Source: UBA8438 sp963934795 (GTDB lineage: Bacteria > Acidobacteriota > Vicinamibacteria > Vicinamibacterales > UBA8438). From it: DNA of 64,000 bases. Under the pieces are notes generated by a model. That model did not search any database. It had not been told where the DNA came from and saw only the letters and a list, made by a program, of their open reading frames with translations. Both the position numbers and the translations under genes were made by a program. The stretch covers positions 1 to 64,000 of the forward strand of contig CAWWAF010000007.1 of assembly GCA_963934795.1 (NCBI GenBank), given 5' to 3'. Shown here in pieces: positions 1 through 8,610 of the stretch (position 1 is its first letter; the number at the start of each line of letters is the position of its first letter).

Positions 1-38
1 TAGCGTCTCGGTGTGCCCTGGCCAGACACACCCGCCAG

Positions 39-800
39 TCAACCCGCGTCGGGGACGGGTTTCCTGGCCAGGGCCAGAAGCGAGCTGCCGCACGGCAAAT
101 CGATATGACGCACGACAGCCGCTTCGAGCGCCAGCACCCGGTCCAGGAGCATGTTGAGCAGAGCCGGCGGCACCTGCATTTCCCGAGTCGCGCCTTCGTC
201 CTCCTCTTGGGCAAGGCCGAGCCCACGTTGCAACAAGCGCAGTGGCACCAGGATCGGCAACATCGCGGTATTGGTGTAGGTGAGGCGTTCGACGCTGAAC
301 CCCGCACGCTCGAGCACAGCGCGCAGGCCAGACGCACGGTAGCGTCGGACCTCGTGCGCAAGCACCGAATGGTTCCCGGTCAGTATTGGCATCGCGGCGA
401 CGTTGATGAGGACCCGGCCGCCGGGGCGCAACACCCGAAACATCTCCGACATGGCGGCTCTCTCGTCGGCTTCCTCGAGGCAGTAGAGCACGTCAAACGA
501 CGTCACGAGATGGAATCGCGCGTCCGGGAACGGCAGGTGGGTCACGGTCGCCTGCCCGACCTGGCGTCCGGCGGCTCGAGCGCGTCGCACGCCGGCCCAG
601 GCGCGGTCGACGCCGCGGGCCTCTCCATACCCGGCCAGGACCCCAAGATTGGTGCCTGTGCCGCAGCCACAATCCAGAATCTGCGGGTCCGTGTCGCCCG
701 CAACCGCTCGCTCGATGAGCGGCCGCACGAAGCGCCGAAGGCCTCGGAACCAGAAGTGCTGCTGTTCCGCCCGTGCGGTCGCGTCCAACAACCGGTCCAT
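39..800 (-). CDS. Class I SAM-dependent methyltransferase
   Basis: A 253-residue soluble methyltransferase. Motif I of the Rossmann SAM-binding fold, LDCGCGTGTN, lies at about residues 42-51, followed by the acidic strand and a post-I region typical of Methyltransf_11 proteins. The N-terminal HFWFRGLRRF segment is common in small methyltransferases next to glycosyltransferase and polysaccharide genes. It is transcribed divergently from the sugar epimerase, with 67 bases between the two starts, so both may share a control region. The substrate cannot be read from the sequence; a sugar, lipid or natural-product intermediate is likely from context. The ATG at 798-800 gives an N-terminus that fits the family. 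Confidence 0.85.
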   Translation of the reverse strand: MDRLLDATARAEQQHFWFRGLRRFVRPLIERAVAGDTDPQILDCGCGTGTNLGVLAGYGEARGVDRAWAGVRRARAAGRQVGQATVTHLPFPDARFHLVTSFDVLYCLEEADERAAMSEMFRVLRPGGRVLINVAAMPILTGNHSVLAHEVRRYRASGLRAVLERAGFSVERLTYTNTAMLPILVPLRLLQRGLGLAQEEDEGATREMQVPPALLNMLLDRVLALEAAVVRHIDLPCGSSLLALARKPVPDAG

Positions 801-867
801 GGGTCAGGCCGCCCCGAGGGTACGCCATACAATCGCCGAAGACCGACGTGCAGAGCAGATAGGTAAG

Positions 868-1914
868 ATGGCTGAGAACATGATGGGCGACGACAACGCG
901 TCATTCTACAAGGGGCGACGCGTCTTGATCACGGGTGGACTCGGATTCATCGGGAGTAACCTCGCGACCCGCCTGGTGGCAGTCGGCGCCGACGTGCTCC
1001 TGGTTGACTCCCTCACGCCGGACTACGGCGGCAACCTATTCAATATCGCGCCGATCCGGGACGCGGTGCGGGTCAACATCTCGGACGTCCGGGATGCCAA
1101 CTCGATGCAGCATCTGGTGCAGGACCAGCAGGTCATCTTCAATCTCGCCGGTCAAGTGAGCCACGTCGACAGCATGCGAGACCCGTATACCGACCTCGAG
1201 ATCAACTGCCGGAGCCAGTTGTCGATTCTCGAAGCCTGTCGGCATCACAACCCGTCGGTCAAGGTCGTCTTCGCGGGCACCCGGCAGATCTACGGGAAGC
1301 CCGACGCGCTCCCGGTCACCGAGGAGCATCTGGTCCGCCCCATCGATGTCAACGGCATCAACAAGGCCGCCGGCGAGTACTACCACCTGGTCTACAACAA
1401 CGTGTTCGGTGTGCGGTCGTGCTCGCTGCGGTTGACGAACGTGTACGGACCACGGCAACTGATGCGGCACAATCGTCAGGGGTTCATCGGCTGGTTCATC
1501 CGTCTCGCGGTGGAAGATCGGGAGATTCAGCTTTTCGGTGATGGGTCGCAACGGCGAGATTTCGTCTACGTGGACGATGCCGTAGACGCGTTTCTTCGCG
1601 CGGGCGCGTCCGACGCCTGCAACGGTGAGGTATTCAACGTCGGGGGCAGCGGACCGGTCTCCTTGGGCGAGCTGGCGACGCTGTTGGTCGAGGTGGCGGG
1701 CACCGGCCGCGTGCGCTTTGTGGACTGGCCAGCGGAGCGCCGGGCCATCGACATTGGAGACTTCTATGCCGACTCGTCCAAATTCAAACGCGCGGTGGGA
1801 TGGTCTGGCACGGTGCCCCTGCGCGACGGCTTGACCCGTACCGTCGCGTACTATCGGGACCACCTGTCAGAGTACATTGACGCACCGCTCGATACGCCGG
1901 CGGACGCACCATGA
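868..1914 (+). CDS. NAD-dependent epimerase/dehydratase (extended SDR)
   Basis: A 348-residue sugar nucleotide epimerase or dehydratase. The NAD-binding GGLGFIG is at residues 23-29, the TRQIYG active-site strand at about 138-143 and the sugar-binding RRDFVYVDD motif further on. The open frame runs back to 649, but homology begins only at the ATG at 868. Oddly, the catalytic YxxxK is NxxxK here (Asn162, Lys166 within DVNGINK); I recall the same DVNGINK form in related proteins, so this is probably a subfamily trait and not damage. The stop overlaps the start of the aminotransferase gene by ATGA, so the two are translationally coupled and likely act in sequence on an NDP-sugar. Confidence 0.88.
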   Translation: MAENMMGDDNASFYKGRRVLITGGLGFIGSNLATRLVAVGADVLLVDSLTPDYGGNLFNIAPIRDAVRVNISDVRDANSMQHLVQDQQVIFNLAGQVSHVDSMRDPYTDLEINCRSQLSILEACRHHNPSVKVVFAGTRQIYGKPDALPVTEEHLVRPIDVNGINKAAGEYYHLVYNNVFGVRSCSLRLTNVYGPRQLMRHNRQGFIGWFIRLAVEDREIQLFGDGSQRRDFVYVDDAVDAFLRAGASDACNGEVFNVGGSGPVSLGELATLLVEVAGTGRVRFVDWPAERRAIDIGDFYADSSKFKRAVGWSGTVPLRDGLTRTVAYYRDHLSEYIDAPLDTPADAP

Positions 1915-3026
1915 CCAACCAGCGCGTGAACTGGATCGATCTGCGTCCTCGAGAAGACGCCGAGGATGTCGCGGCGGCCATTCGGCGCGTTGTGGATCGC
2001 GGGTGGTTCGTCCTCGGCCCCGAGGTGGAGGGCTTCGAAGCAGAGTTCTCAGACGCCACGAGCAGCCAGCACACGGTCAGCCTCGCTTCCGGCACCGACG
2101 CCTTGACGCTGACGCTCCGAGCGTTGGGCATCGGCCCAGGCGATGAGGTGATCACCACGCCGCTGTCGGCAGCCTTCACCGCACTGGCCATCATGATGGC
2201 AGGCGCACGACCAGTGTTCGCGGACATCGACCCAGACCGTCTGACCGTGGACCCTGCCGCCGTCGAGTCCCTCATCGGGCCATCCACCGCCGCGATCATG
2301 CCGGTGCATCTGTATGGACAGCCGGCCGATATCCCGGCGCTCGCCCGGGTGGCGGACCAGCACGGGCTCGCCCTTATTGAAGACTGCTGCCAGGCACACT
2401 TGGCGACCTGCCAGGGCGTCCCTGTAGGCACGACGGGTATCGCCGCAGCCTACAGTTTCTATCCGACGAAGAACCTCGGGGCGTTCGGAGACGGCGGTGC
2501 CGTGTGCACGCGAGACGCGGCGCTCGACACCCGACTGCGGCGATTGCGCAATGGGGGCCAGACCACCCGGAACCACCACGTGGAGGCGGCCGCCCATTCG
2601 CGACTCGACGAGATGCAGGCCGCGGTCCTGCGTGCCAGGCTCCCCTATCTGGCTGGCTGGACTACCCGGCGCCGGACTCTGGCCGCCCAGTATCGAGCGG
2701 GCCTGACGGACACGACGGGCACAGCGGTCGTCGTTCCGCCAGCCTGTGATCCTGGCCACGTGTATCACTTATTCCCGGTCAGGACCGCCGACCGGGACGG
2801 TCTGCGAGAGCACCTGCACGCGCGCGGCATCGACACGCTCATCCATTACCCGACCCCGCTCACGAACCAACAAGCATTCGCCGACGCGAGGCCCAATCAT
2901 TGCCCGGTGGCAACCTCCGTCTGCGACGAGCTAGTCTCTGTCCCACTCTACCCGGGGCTGACGGACGCCGCCGTCACCCGGGTGGTCGGCGCGCTGACCG
3001 ATAGCAGCCTCGGCGCAAGACGGTAG
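1911..3026 (+). CDS. DegT/DnrJ/EryC1/StrS family aminotransferase
   Basis: A 371-residue PLP-dependent fold type I enzyme of the sugar aminotransferase family. The PLP lysine is Lys187 in SFYPTKNLGAFGDGG, the PLP-nitrogen aspartate is Asp158 in LIEDCCQAH, and SLASGTDAL near residue 58 is the phosphate-binding loop. Such enzymes convert a keto-sugar nucleotide to an amino sugar for surface glycans or glycosylated natural products. It overlaps the upstream epimerase by four bases and is followed after 55 bases by an MbtH-like gene. Function on the sugar nucleotide made by the epimerase is inferred from the coupling. It ends with TAG, which shows that TAG is a normal stop in this genome. Confidence 0.92.
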   Translation: MTNQRVNWIDLRPREDAEDVAAAIRRVVDRGWFVLGPEVEGFEAEFSDATSSQHTVSLASGTDALTLTLRALGIGPGDEVITTPLSAAFTALAIMMAGARPVFADIDPDRLTVDPAAVESLIGPSTAAIMPVHLYGQPADIPALARVADQHGLALIEDCCQAHLATCQGVPVGTTGIAAAYSFYPTKNLGAFGDGGAVCTRDAALDTRLRRLRNGGQTTRNHHVEAAAHSRLDEMQAAVLRARLPYLAGWTTRRRTLAAQYRAGLTDTTGTAVVVPPACDPGHVYHLFPVRTADRDGLREHLHARGIDTLIHYPTPLTNQQAFADARPNHCPVATSVCDELVSVPLYPGLTDAAVTRVVGALTDSSLGARR

Positions 3027-3081
3027 TACCGGATCATTGCGTAGACCACCACCCCTGGCACGCATTCACGGAAGCAGACTA

Positions 3082-3312
3082 GTGCACGGCGACGACGAAG
3101 ATACGCAGACCTATCGGGTCGTGGTTAACCACGAAGAGCAATACTCGATCTGGCCCGACACCAAAGACAATCCGCCCGGCTGGCGCAACGTCGGAACAAC
3201 AGGCTCAAAGGCGAAGTGCCTGGACTACATTTCCGAGGTGTGGACCGACATGCGACCGCTCAGCCTCAGGCAACAGATGGCTGCGGCCGCGGCCGCAGCG
3301 AAGAAAGGCTGA
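3082..3312 (+). CDS. MbtH-like NRPS accessory protein
   Basis: A 76-residue MbtH-like protein, the usual length. The family signature is complete: NHEEQYSIWP at residues 16-25, PPGW at 31-34 and WTDMRPLSLR at 54-63, with the family's three conserved Trp residues. MbtH-like proteins bind the adenylation domains of nonribosomal peptide synthetases and are needed for their solubility or activity. I chose the GTG at 3082, preceded by GGAAG, over an upstream TTG at 3037 that would add 15 atypical residues. An Ala/Lys-rich tail follows the signature. No NRPS lies in this window, so its partner must be upstream of position 1 or elsewhere. Confidence 0.92.
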   Translation: MHGDDEDTQTYRVVVNHEEQYSIWPDTKDNPPGWRNVGTTGSKAKCLDYISEVWTDMRPLSLRQQMAAAAAAAKKG

Positions 3313-3336
3313 CGACGGCGTCGCGGTTGAGGTGGG

Positions 3337-3399
3337 CGAGCCACGGTAGGATGGTCGGATAATGGGGCGGCCGAGCCACGATAGGATGGTCGCATCATG
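3337..3399 (+). repeat. Direct repeat over the PPTase translation start
   Basis: Two 28-base copies at 3337-3364 and 3372-3399 match at 25 of 28 positions with a 35-base period. Each copy carries a TAGGATGG ribosome-binding-like segment and ends in ATG; the second copy supplies the actual ribosome binding site and start codon of the phosphopantetheinyl transferase. The first ATG (3362) is out of frame with the gene. Confidence 0.8.
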
Positions 3400-4155
3400 A
3401 TGCGCCCGCACAGCGCCCCGCCGCTGACGCTGCCCGCTGGCCACGCGCACCTGTGGTGGGCGATACCGGAACATTTCACCGACGCACGTGAACTGGCGCG
3501 CTATCGCGCGGTCCTGAATGATGAGGAGCGCCAGAAGACGGATCGGTTTCGTTTCGCTCGGGACCGGCAGCTCTGTCTCCTGGCGCGCGTACTCGCGCGC
3601 ACGACCTTGTCCAGGTATGACAGCGTCGGCCCGGCAGACTGGCGCTTCCGCAGCAATCGCTACGGTCGACCGGCCATCGAGACGCCGACCTCATCGCTGC
3701 ACTTCAACCTCTCCCACACGAACGGCCTGGTGGTGTGTCTCGTCTGCCGCGACCGCGAGGTCGGTGTGGATGTCGAGCCACGCAATCGCTCGGGCGAATG
3801 GCTCGACCTGGCCACCCGCTTTTTCTCGCCCGGGGAGGCCGCCGCACTGCGCCGGGTTGAGGCGCATGAGCGCCCCCGCCGGTTCCTCGAGTACTGGACC
3901 CTGAAAGAGGCGTACATCAAAGCACGCGGCATGGGTCTCGCGATTCCATTGGGCGATTTTTCCTTCGACTTGCCGCCTCAGCGTCCGAACGACGTGCGGA
4001 TTCGGTTTGCCGCCACCCTCGACGACACCCCTGCGCGTTGGCAATTCGGCGTGGGCCCACTGGGCGATCACCATCTCGTCGCGACAGCGGTCGAGATCGA
4101 TGCCGGCACCACAATCCACATCACCACTCGCGAAGCGGCGAGCCCGCTCCTCTAG
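3397..4155 (+). CDS. 4'-phosphopantetheinyl transferase (Sfp type)
   Basis: A 252-residue enzyme that transfers the phosphopantetheine arm of CoA to carrier proteins of NRPS, PKS or fatty acid synthases. The Sfp-family motifs are clear: FNLSHT at residues 103-108, GVDVE at 123-127 (Mg-binding Asp and Glu) and WTLKEAYIKARGMGL at 167-181. The length fits Sfp rather than the short AcpS class. It lies 84 bases after the MbtH-like gene on the same strand, and the convergent downstream gene is a PptH-like hydrolase. Translation starts in the second copy of a short direct repeat. A self-complementary 18-mer follows the stop codon directly. Confidence 0.93.
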   Translation: MMRPHSAPPLTLPAGHAHLWWAIPEHFTDARELARYRAVLNDEERQKTDRFRFARDRQLCLLARVLARTTLSRYDSVGPADWRFRSNRYGRPAIETPTSSLHFNLSHTNGLVVCLVCRDREVGVDVEPRNRSGEWLDLATRFFSPGEAAALRRVEAHERPRRFLEYWTLKEAYIKARGMGLAIPLGDFSFDLPPQRPNDVRIRFAATLDDTPARWQFGVGPLGDHHLVATAVEIDAGTTIHITTREAASPLL

Positions 4156-4156
4156 T

Positions 4157-4174
4157 GGCCCGTGGCCACGGGCC
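4157..4174. terminator. 18-base palindrome between convergent genes
   Basis: GGCCCGTGGCCACGGGCC is perfectly self-complementary and begins one base after the PPTase stop codon, between two convergent genes. There is no T-run, so it is not a classical intrinsic terminator; a stem at the transcript end or a protein-binding site are both possible. Confidence 0.35.
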
Positions 4175-4235
4175 GACCAGGACCGCCGTGGCGGGGCTCC
4201 TCAGTCGTGGCGCGCCCGCCGTGCGCACCACGACG

Positions 4236-5084
4236 TCAGCGGTGGTACTCGGGCCCGCCCGTCTGACGAGGGGTGGCCGGTCCAGGCAGGATTTCGCGCA
4301 GGTAGCCGTCGATCCCGCGCTCGCGGTGCCAATGCTTGGGATATCCAAGCGACACCTCCTCGAACCGAACCCCGTCAACCCAATCGGTCGCGCGAATGTG
4401 CAGGTGCCCGGACACGACCACCCGTGCCCCGAAACGCGTGTGCCACTGCTCGGTCAGCCGCGTGCCGCACCAGGGCGAAAACCGCGGAATACGGTGCAAT
4501 CGCACGAGGTCCTGTCTGAGTGGATAGTGATTCACCAGAATCGACGGCGCCGTCGCGCAGGCCTCGGCCAGCCGCGCTTCGCTGTACGCCACCCTGGCGT
4601 GGCACCAGGCCGTGCGGCTCGCATACGGATCCGGCGCCAGGCATCGCTCGTCGGCGCTACGAATGCCGTCCTCCCAGGCCCACGCCACCGCGTCCTCCGG
4701 CGCCACAACGTCCGGTCGAAATGTGTAGTCAAAGAGGACGAACAGGGGAGCAATCACACACGGCGGATCCCCGGGCCAGACCACGTACGGGTCCTCGGGG
4801 GTGAGCACGCCGAATCGGCGACACACGTCGACCGCTGCCTCGTACTTCGCGACCCCCCGGGGCCCCTCACTCCGAGCACTCCAGAGCTCGTGGTTCCCGG
4901 GCACCCAGAACACTTTCGCGAACCGGTCGGTCGCCGCCGTCAGACCGAGTTCCAGATGGGCCAGCGTCTCTCCGACATCGCCGGCGAGAATCAGCCAGTC
5001 GTCCGGACGCGCCGGCCAGTCGGCAAGGGCCTCCCGATTGGGTCGGTGACCCAGATGCAGGTCCGCAAGCGCGTAGAGCTTCAT
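4236..5084 (-). CDS. PptH-like metallophosphoesterase (phosphopantetheinyl hydrolase)
   Basis: A 282-residue calcineurin-fold phosphoesterase with all metal-binding motifs: DLHLGH (8-13), GDV (35-37), GNHE (63-66), NHYPL (185-189) and GHLH (226-229). Outside these common motifs it shares, as I recall the sequence, distinctive segments with mycobacterial PptH (Rv2795c), which removes phosphopantetheine from carrier proteins: DDWLILAGDV, FAKVFWVPGNHELW, AWCHARVA, SPWCGT and DWVDGVRFEEVSLGYP. Rv2795c lies beside the PPTase gene pptT; here the homologue also lies beside a PPTase gene but convergent to it, 80 bases away. The hydrolase role is inferred from this resemblance and context. Confidence 0.85.
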   Translation of the reverse strand: MKLYALADLHLGHRPNREALADWPARPDDWLILAGDVGETLAHLELGLTAATDRFAKVFWVPGNHELWSARSEGPRGVAKYEAAVDVCRRFGVLTPEDPYVVWPGDPPCVIAPLFVLFDYTFRPDVVAPEDAVAWAWEDGIRSADERCLAPDPYASRTAWCHARVAYSEARLAEACATAPSILVNHYPLRQDLVRLHRIPRFSPWCGTRLTEQWHTRFGARVVVSGHLHIRATDWVDGVRFEEVSLGYPKHWHRERGIDGYLREILPGPATPRQTGGPEYHR

Positions 5085-5237
5085 ACGAGGGGAGGCGCAG
5101 CCGACGCCTTACGGATGGCAGGGACGCGGCACCGACTCGCCGACATGGTAAATCGCACACTCCAGGGCACCGGACGCGTCCACCGAGACAAGACCGAACT
5201 GATTCACGATGTCGTTCGGGGGCATGGACGCACCCTG

Positions 5238-6212
5238 TTACACCCCTGTCCAACCACTCAGGTCCCACCCTCTGTCCGAGAAATCCGTCAGCGGATCCGA
5301 GACCGACCGAGCCAGACGACTACCGCCGGATGTACCGGAGACATTGACGCTGAGCATGTCACGCCCCCCGCGGGTGAGACGCAGGACTTCGTAGGTGTGC
5401 GTGTGTCCGGTCAACACGACATCGACACCACCGTCGATCAGTATCTCTGGCAGTGTTCGCTCGCCGTGGGCGGCGTAGGAACCATTCCAGAGACACCGGG
5501 CGTGACCCTCGTGTTTGGAGGCCGAGAGGATCGTCGTGTGGTGAAACGCGACCACCGTAGGTCCTTCCCAGGCTTGGGCCAGCTCATCGGCAAGCCAGCT
5601 CAGTTGCTCCGCCCCGCGCGCGCCAGCCGAATATCGTTCCCGGCAGGCCCCCCGGGCTGGATACACGAGATCGTTGCTGTCCAGCACCAGTAGCCGGAGC
5701 GGCCCCACGGTCTTCGCGTAATACAGGCGTTCCTCGCGAAACTGGTCGCGACCGATGACGTCGCCGAGGAATTCCACGACGTGCCCTTTCGCCGCCGTGT
5801 CGTCATCGTCAATCTCGTGATTGCCAACGGCCAGCAGATAGGGCAACCCGTCGACCACCGACAAAATTTTCTCCAGCTGCACGAACTGGTCGCGGAAGGT
5901 GCCGTTTTCGACGATGTCGCCGGTGTCGAGCAAGAACAGCGGCGGCGGTTCGAGCGCGCTGACCTGGCGAAGTAGCGCGTCCCATTCACCGCTCTTGGCC
6001 AGCCCCTTCTGATCCCCGAAGATGGCAAAGCGGAACGGCGGCTGGGTCGCCTGCGTGACGCTGTCAAAGGATGGATGGGCCAACCGAGGGACCGGCTGCG
6101 AAGAACTACGGGCCCAATAGCATCCAGTAGACAGCACCACCGCCGACAACAGGCACGCCCAACGCGCCTGCGACCACATGCACCTGACCGTCGACACCTT
6201 ACGCACGCTCAT
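5238..6212 (-). CDS. Exported calcineurin-like metallophosphoesterase
   Basis: A 324-residue protein starting at the ATG at 6210-6212; the frame stays open further upstream, but that part looks non-coding. An N-terminal hydrophobic segment ending in LSTGC suggests a lipoprotein, so it likely acts in the periplasm. Metallophosphoesterase motifs are FGDQ (for GDxH), DTGDIVENG, VGNHEIDDDD, FHHTT and TGHTHTYE. The pattern resembles purple-acid-phosphatase-like or 3',5'-cAMP phosphodiesterase CpdA-like proteins, and the substrate is unknown. It is separated from the PptH-like gene by 153 bases and is not similar enough to it to be a recent duplicate. Confidence 0.82.
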   Translation of the reverse strand: MSVRKVSTVRCMWSQARWACLLSAVVLSTGCYWARSSSQPVPRLAHPSFDSVTQATQPPFRFAIFGDQKGLAKSGEWDALLRQVSALEPPPLFLLDTGDIVENGTFRDQFVQLEKILSVVDGLPYLLAVGNHEIDDDDTAAKGHVVEFLGDVIGRDQFREERLYYAKTVGPLRLLVLDSNDLVYPARGACRERYSAGARGAEQLSWLADELAQAWEGPTVVAFHHTTILSASKHEGHARCLWNGSYAAHGERTLPEILIDGGVDVVLTGHTHTYEVLRLTRGGRDMLSVNVSGTSGGSRLARSVSDPLTDFSDRGWDLSGWTGV

Positions 6213-6340
6213 ATCACCAAGCGTACACGGAACCGGCCGCGACGCGCGCCCAGACCGGACCAGACGAGGGGACGTCTCTTGTGGAAACCTGATGATCGAA
6301 CAAATGCGGACGCGCGGCGTATTACTGTCGAGGCGACACG

Positions 6341-7278
6341 ATGCAGACAACCATTCCGGCGGCGATTGAGTGCCACAAGCTCGTGAAGCGGTTTGCGGAC
6401 AAGATCGCGGTGAACGAACTCGACCTGACGGTGCCGACGGGCAGCATCTTCGGGCTGCTCGGGCCGAACGGGTCCGGCAAGACATCGACCATCCGCACCA
6501 CCCTCGGTATCTACGTGCCAGATGGCGGCTCGGTCAGTCTTCTCGGTGCCGCTGATCCGCTTGCGGTCAGGCATCGGGTCGGCTATCTCCCGGAGGAGCG
6601 CGGACTCTACGCACGGATGCGGGTTGGAGAACAGCTGGCGTTTCTCGCATCCATTCGCGGACTGGACACCCAAGAGGCGCAACGGCGCGCCGACGATTGG
6701 CTCGAACGCGTCGGACTGTCCGCCAATGCCCAGTCGCTGACGAGCGAGCTATCCAAGGGGATGCAGCAGAAGGTGTAGTTCGCAGCCGCGGTCATCCATG
6801 ACCCGGACCTGATCGTCCTCGACGAGCCCTTCACCGGGCTCGACCCGGTCAACACGCGGTTACTGAAGGAGCTGATTTTGGAACAGCACGACCGTGGCGC
6901 CACGGTGGTGATCTCCACGCATCGTATGGAGCAGGTGGAGGCACTGTGTGACGCGATCTGCCTCATTCACAGGGCCGGCCGGTCCTGGAGGGGAATCTTG
7001 CCGCCATCAAGGCCGGCTACGGGCGAAACACCATCGCCGTCGAGTATCACGGGAGTCGGGGAACGCTCGGTGCGCTCGCCGGCATCCGGCGCTGCGAAGA
7101 CACGGGGCACGAGGCCCGTCTGGAACTCGAACCGGACACGGACCCCCAGACCGTGATGCGGGCGGTGCTAGTTCGGGTAGCGATTCAGTCGATCAAGCTG
7201 GACCACTCGCACATCGAGGAAATCTACTTGGCAACCGTCGGACACCGAGACGCCTCCCCGGAGGGAGCCACGCGATGA
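6341..7278 (+). pseudogene. ABC transporter ATPase gene, TAG and frameshift
   Basis: Encodes a NatA-like ABC ATPase in three pieces. From ATG 6341: Walker A GPNGSGKTS and Q-loop region YLPEERGLY, then the signature LSKGMQQKV is followed at 6776-6778 by TAG where relatives have Gln (CAG). The same frame continues with Walker B LIVLDEPFTGLD and the H-loop STHRM until about 6972. After that the protein reads on only in the next frame (GRPVLEGNLAAIKAGYG onward) to the TGA at 7276-7278, as if one G were lost from a G-run at 6972-6974. The final ATGA overlaps the permease start. Two separate lesions suggest decay, but assembly error is not excluded. Confidence 0.85.
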
Positions 7279-8552
7279 CGAATCTGACACAGATCGCGAA
7301 GATCGCCCGCCGCGAATATCTGGCTCGGGTGCGGAGCCGAGCGTTCATCTTCATGACCATTCTCGTCCCGGGTTTCATGGTGGCGTACGGCTTCGTCATG
7401 CCCGCGATCTTCTCGGGGTCCGGCACCGAGGAACTGCGGGTGGCGGTCGTCGATACCGGCACGGGATTGACGACGCCACTGGTCAATCACCTCGGCGACA
7501 TCGAGCGACCGCGTGTCGTCGTCACTACTCAGGCGGCGATACCGGACGACTCGGAGACATCGCGCGCGCCGTTCACAACGGCGGTCCGTGACGAGGACAT
7601 CGACGGATACCTGCTCCTTCAGGAGGACCCGGAGATCGTCGCCCGAGGCCGCTACTACGCTCGCGAGACCGGCAACCCCACTGTGCTCCGCGCGCTCGAG
7701 CGCGCCGTGGAAGCGACGGTGCTGGACGAGCTGCTCGTCGATACGGGGGTCGACGTCGATCAGGTGCGCTCACTCCAACGCGCAGACCTGGCCACCGTGA
7801 CGGTCTCGGCCGACGGCGAGAATGCGGGTGGGTTCCGGGCGACGTTCGTCAGCACGTTCGTCCTCGCCATGCTCCTCTATATGGCAGTGCTCATCAACGG
7901 CCAGGGTATGGCCATGGCGATCGTGGAGGAGAAGTCATCACGGTTAATCGAGGTCATCCTCGGCGCCGTGACGGCGACAGAGTTCATGGCCGGCAAGATT
8001 CTGGGGGTCCTCGCGTCCGGGCTCACCCAGCTCGGCGTCTGGGGGCTCGCCTCACTCTTCGCGCTGCTCTACGCGATGCCGATGCTGTCCATCGGCGCAG
8101 ATCTGACGGGCTTCGACTTGAGCACGGTTCTCGACGGACGCCTCCTGTTTTACTTCTCGGTGTTCTTCGCCCTGGGCTATTGCCTGTATTCGATTCTCTT
8201 CGCGACTATCGCGGCCACCTGCACCAGCACGGAGGAACTCAGCCAGTCTATGTTCGCGGCGGTCCTCCCGATGGTGCTGGCGCTCATGTCGACGTTATAC
8301 GTCATCGCCAACCCGAGCACGACAGCGGCTCGGGTCCTCAGTCTGTTCCCCCCCTTCACGCCATTGGTCATGCTGGGCCGCGTCAACGTCCTCCCACCGC
8401 CGCTCTGGGAAGTCTGGCTGAGCATCGGACTGCTCGTGCTGGGGATCGTCGCCTCCGGTTGGGTCTCGGCCAAGGTCTTTCGCTACGCGCTCCTGATGCA
8501 CGGCAAACGACCGACGCTCCCCGACCTGCTCGGGGTCATTCGCGCGTCGTAG
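7275..8552 (+). CDS. ABC-2 type transporter permease (NatB-like)
   Basis: A 425-residue integral membrane protein. One hydrophobic helix near residues 23-46 is followed by a large extracytoplasmic domain, then about five further membrane segments in the C-terminal half. EEKSSRLIEVILGAVT, just after the second helix, is the family hallmark of NatB/ABC-2_3 permeases. It is coupled by ATGA to the broken ATPase gene upstream, its expected partner in an ATP-driven exporter of unknown substrate. The permease frame is intact and shows no sign of decay, which contrasts with the ATPase gene. The open frame extends upstream to 6948, but that part is the ATPase coding region read in the wrong frame. Confidence 0.87.
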   Translation: MTNLTQIAKIARREYLARVRSRAFIFMTILVPGFMVAYGFVMPAIFSGSGTEELRVAVVDTGTGLTTPLVNHLGDIERPRVVVTTQAAIPDDSETSRAPFTTAVRDEDIDGYLLLQEDPEIVARGRYYARETGNPTVLRALERAVEATVLDELLVDTGVDVDQVRSLQRADLATVTVSADGENAGGFRATFVSTFVLAMLLYMAVLINGQGMAMAIVEEKSSRLIEVILGAVTATEFMAGKILGVLASGLTQLGVWGLASLFALLYAMPMLSIGADLTGFDLSTVLDGRLLFYFSVFFALGYCLYSILFATIAATCTSTEELSQSMFAAVLPMVLALMSTLYVIANPSTTAARVLSLFPPFTPLVMLGRVNVLPPPLWEVWLSIGLLVLGIVASGWVSAKVFRYALLMHGKRPTLPDLLGVIRAS

Positions 8553-8610
8553 GGACCGACGCTCGGAGGTAGACTGGGGCCTGCGCAATCGTGCGCCGAA
8601 CGGAGTGCGA

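Noticed and set aside
4038..5693. 551-residue plus-strand open frame
   Set aside because: Antisense to the PptH-like gene and the second phosphoesterase gene; composition is Arg/Pro/Gly-rich without motifs.
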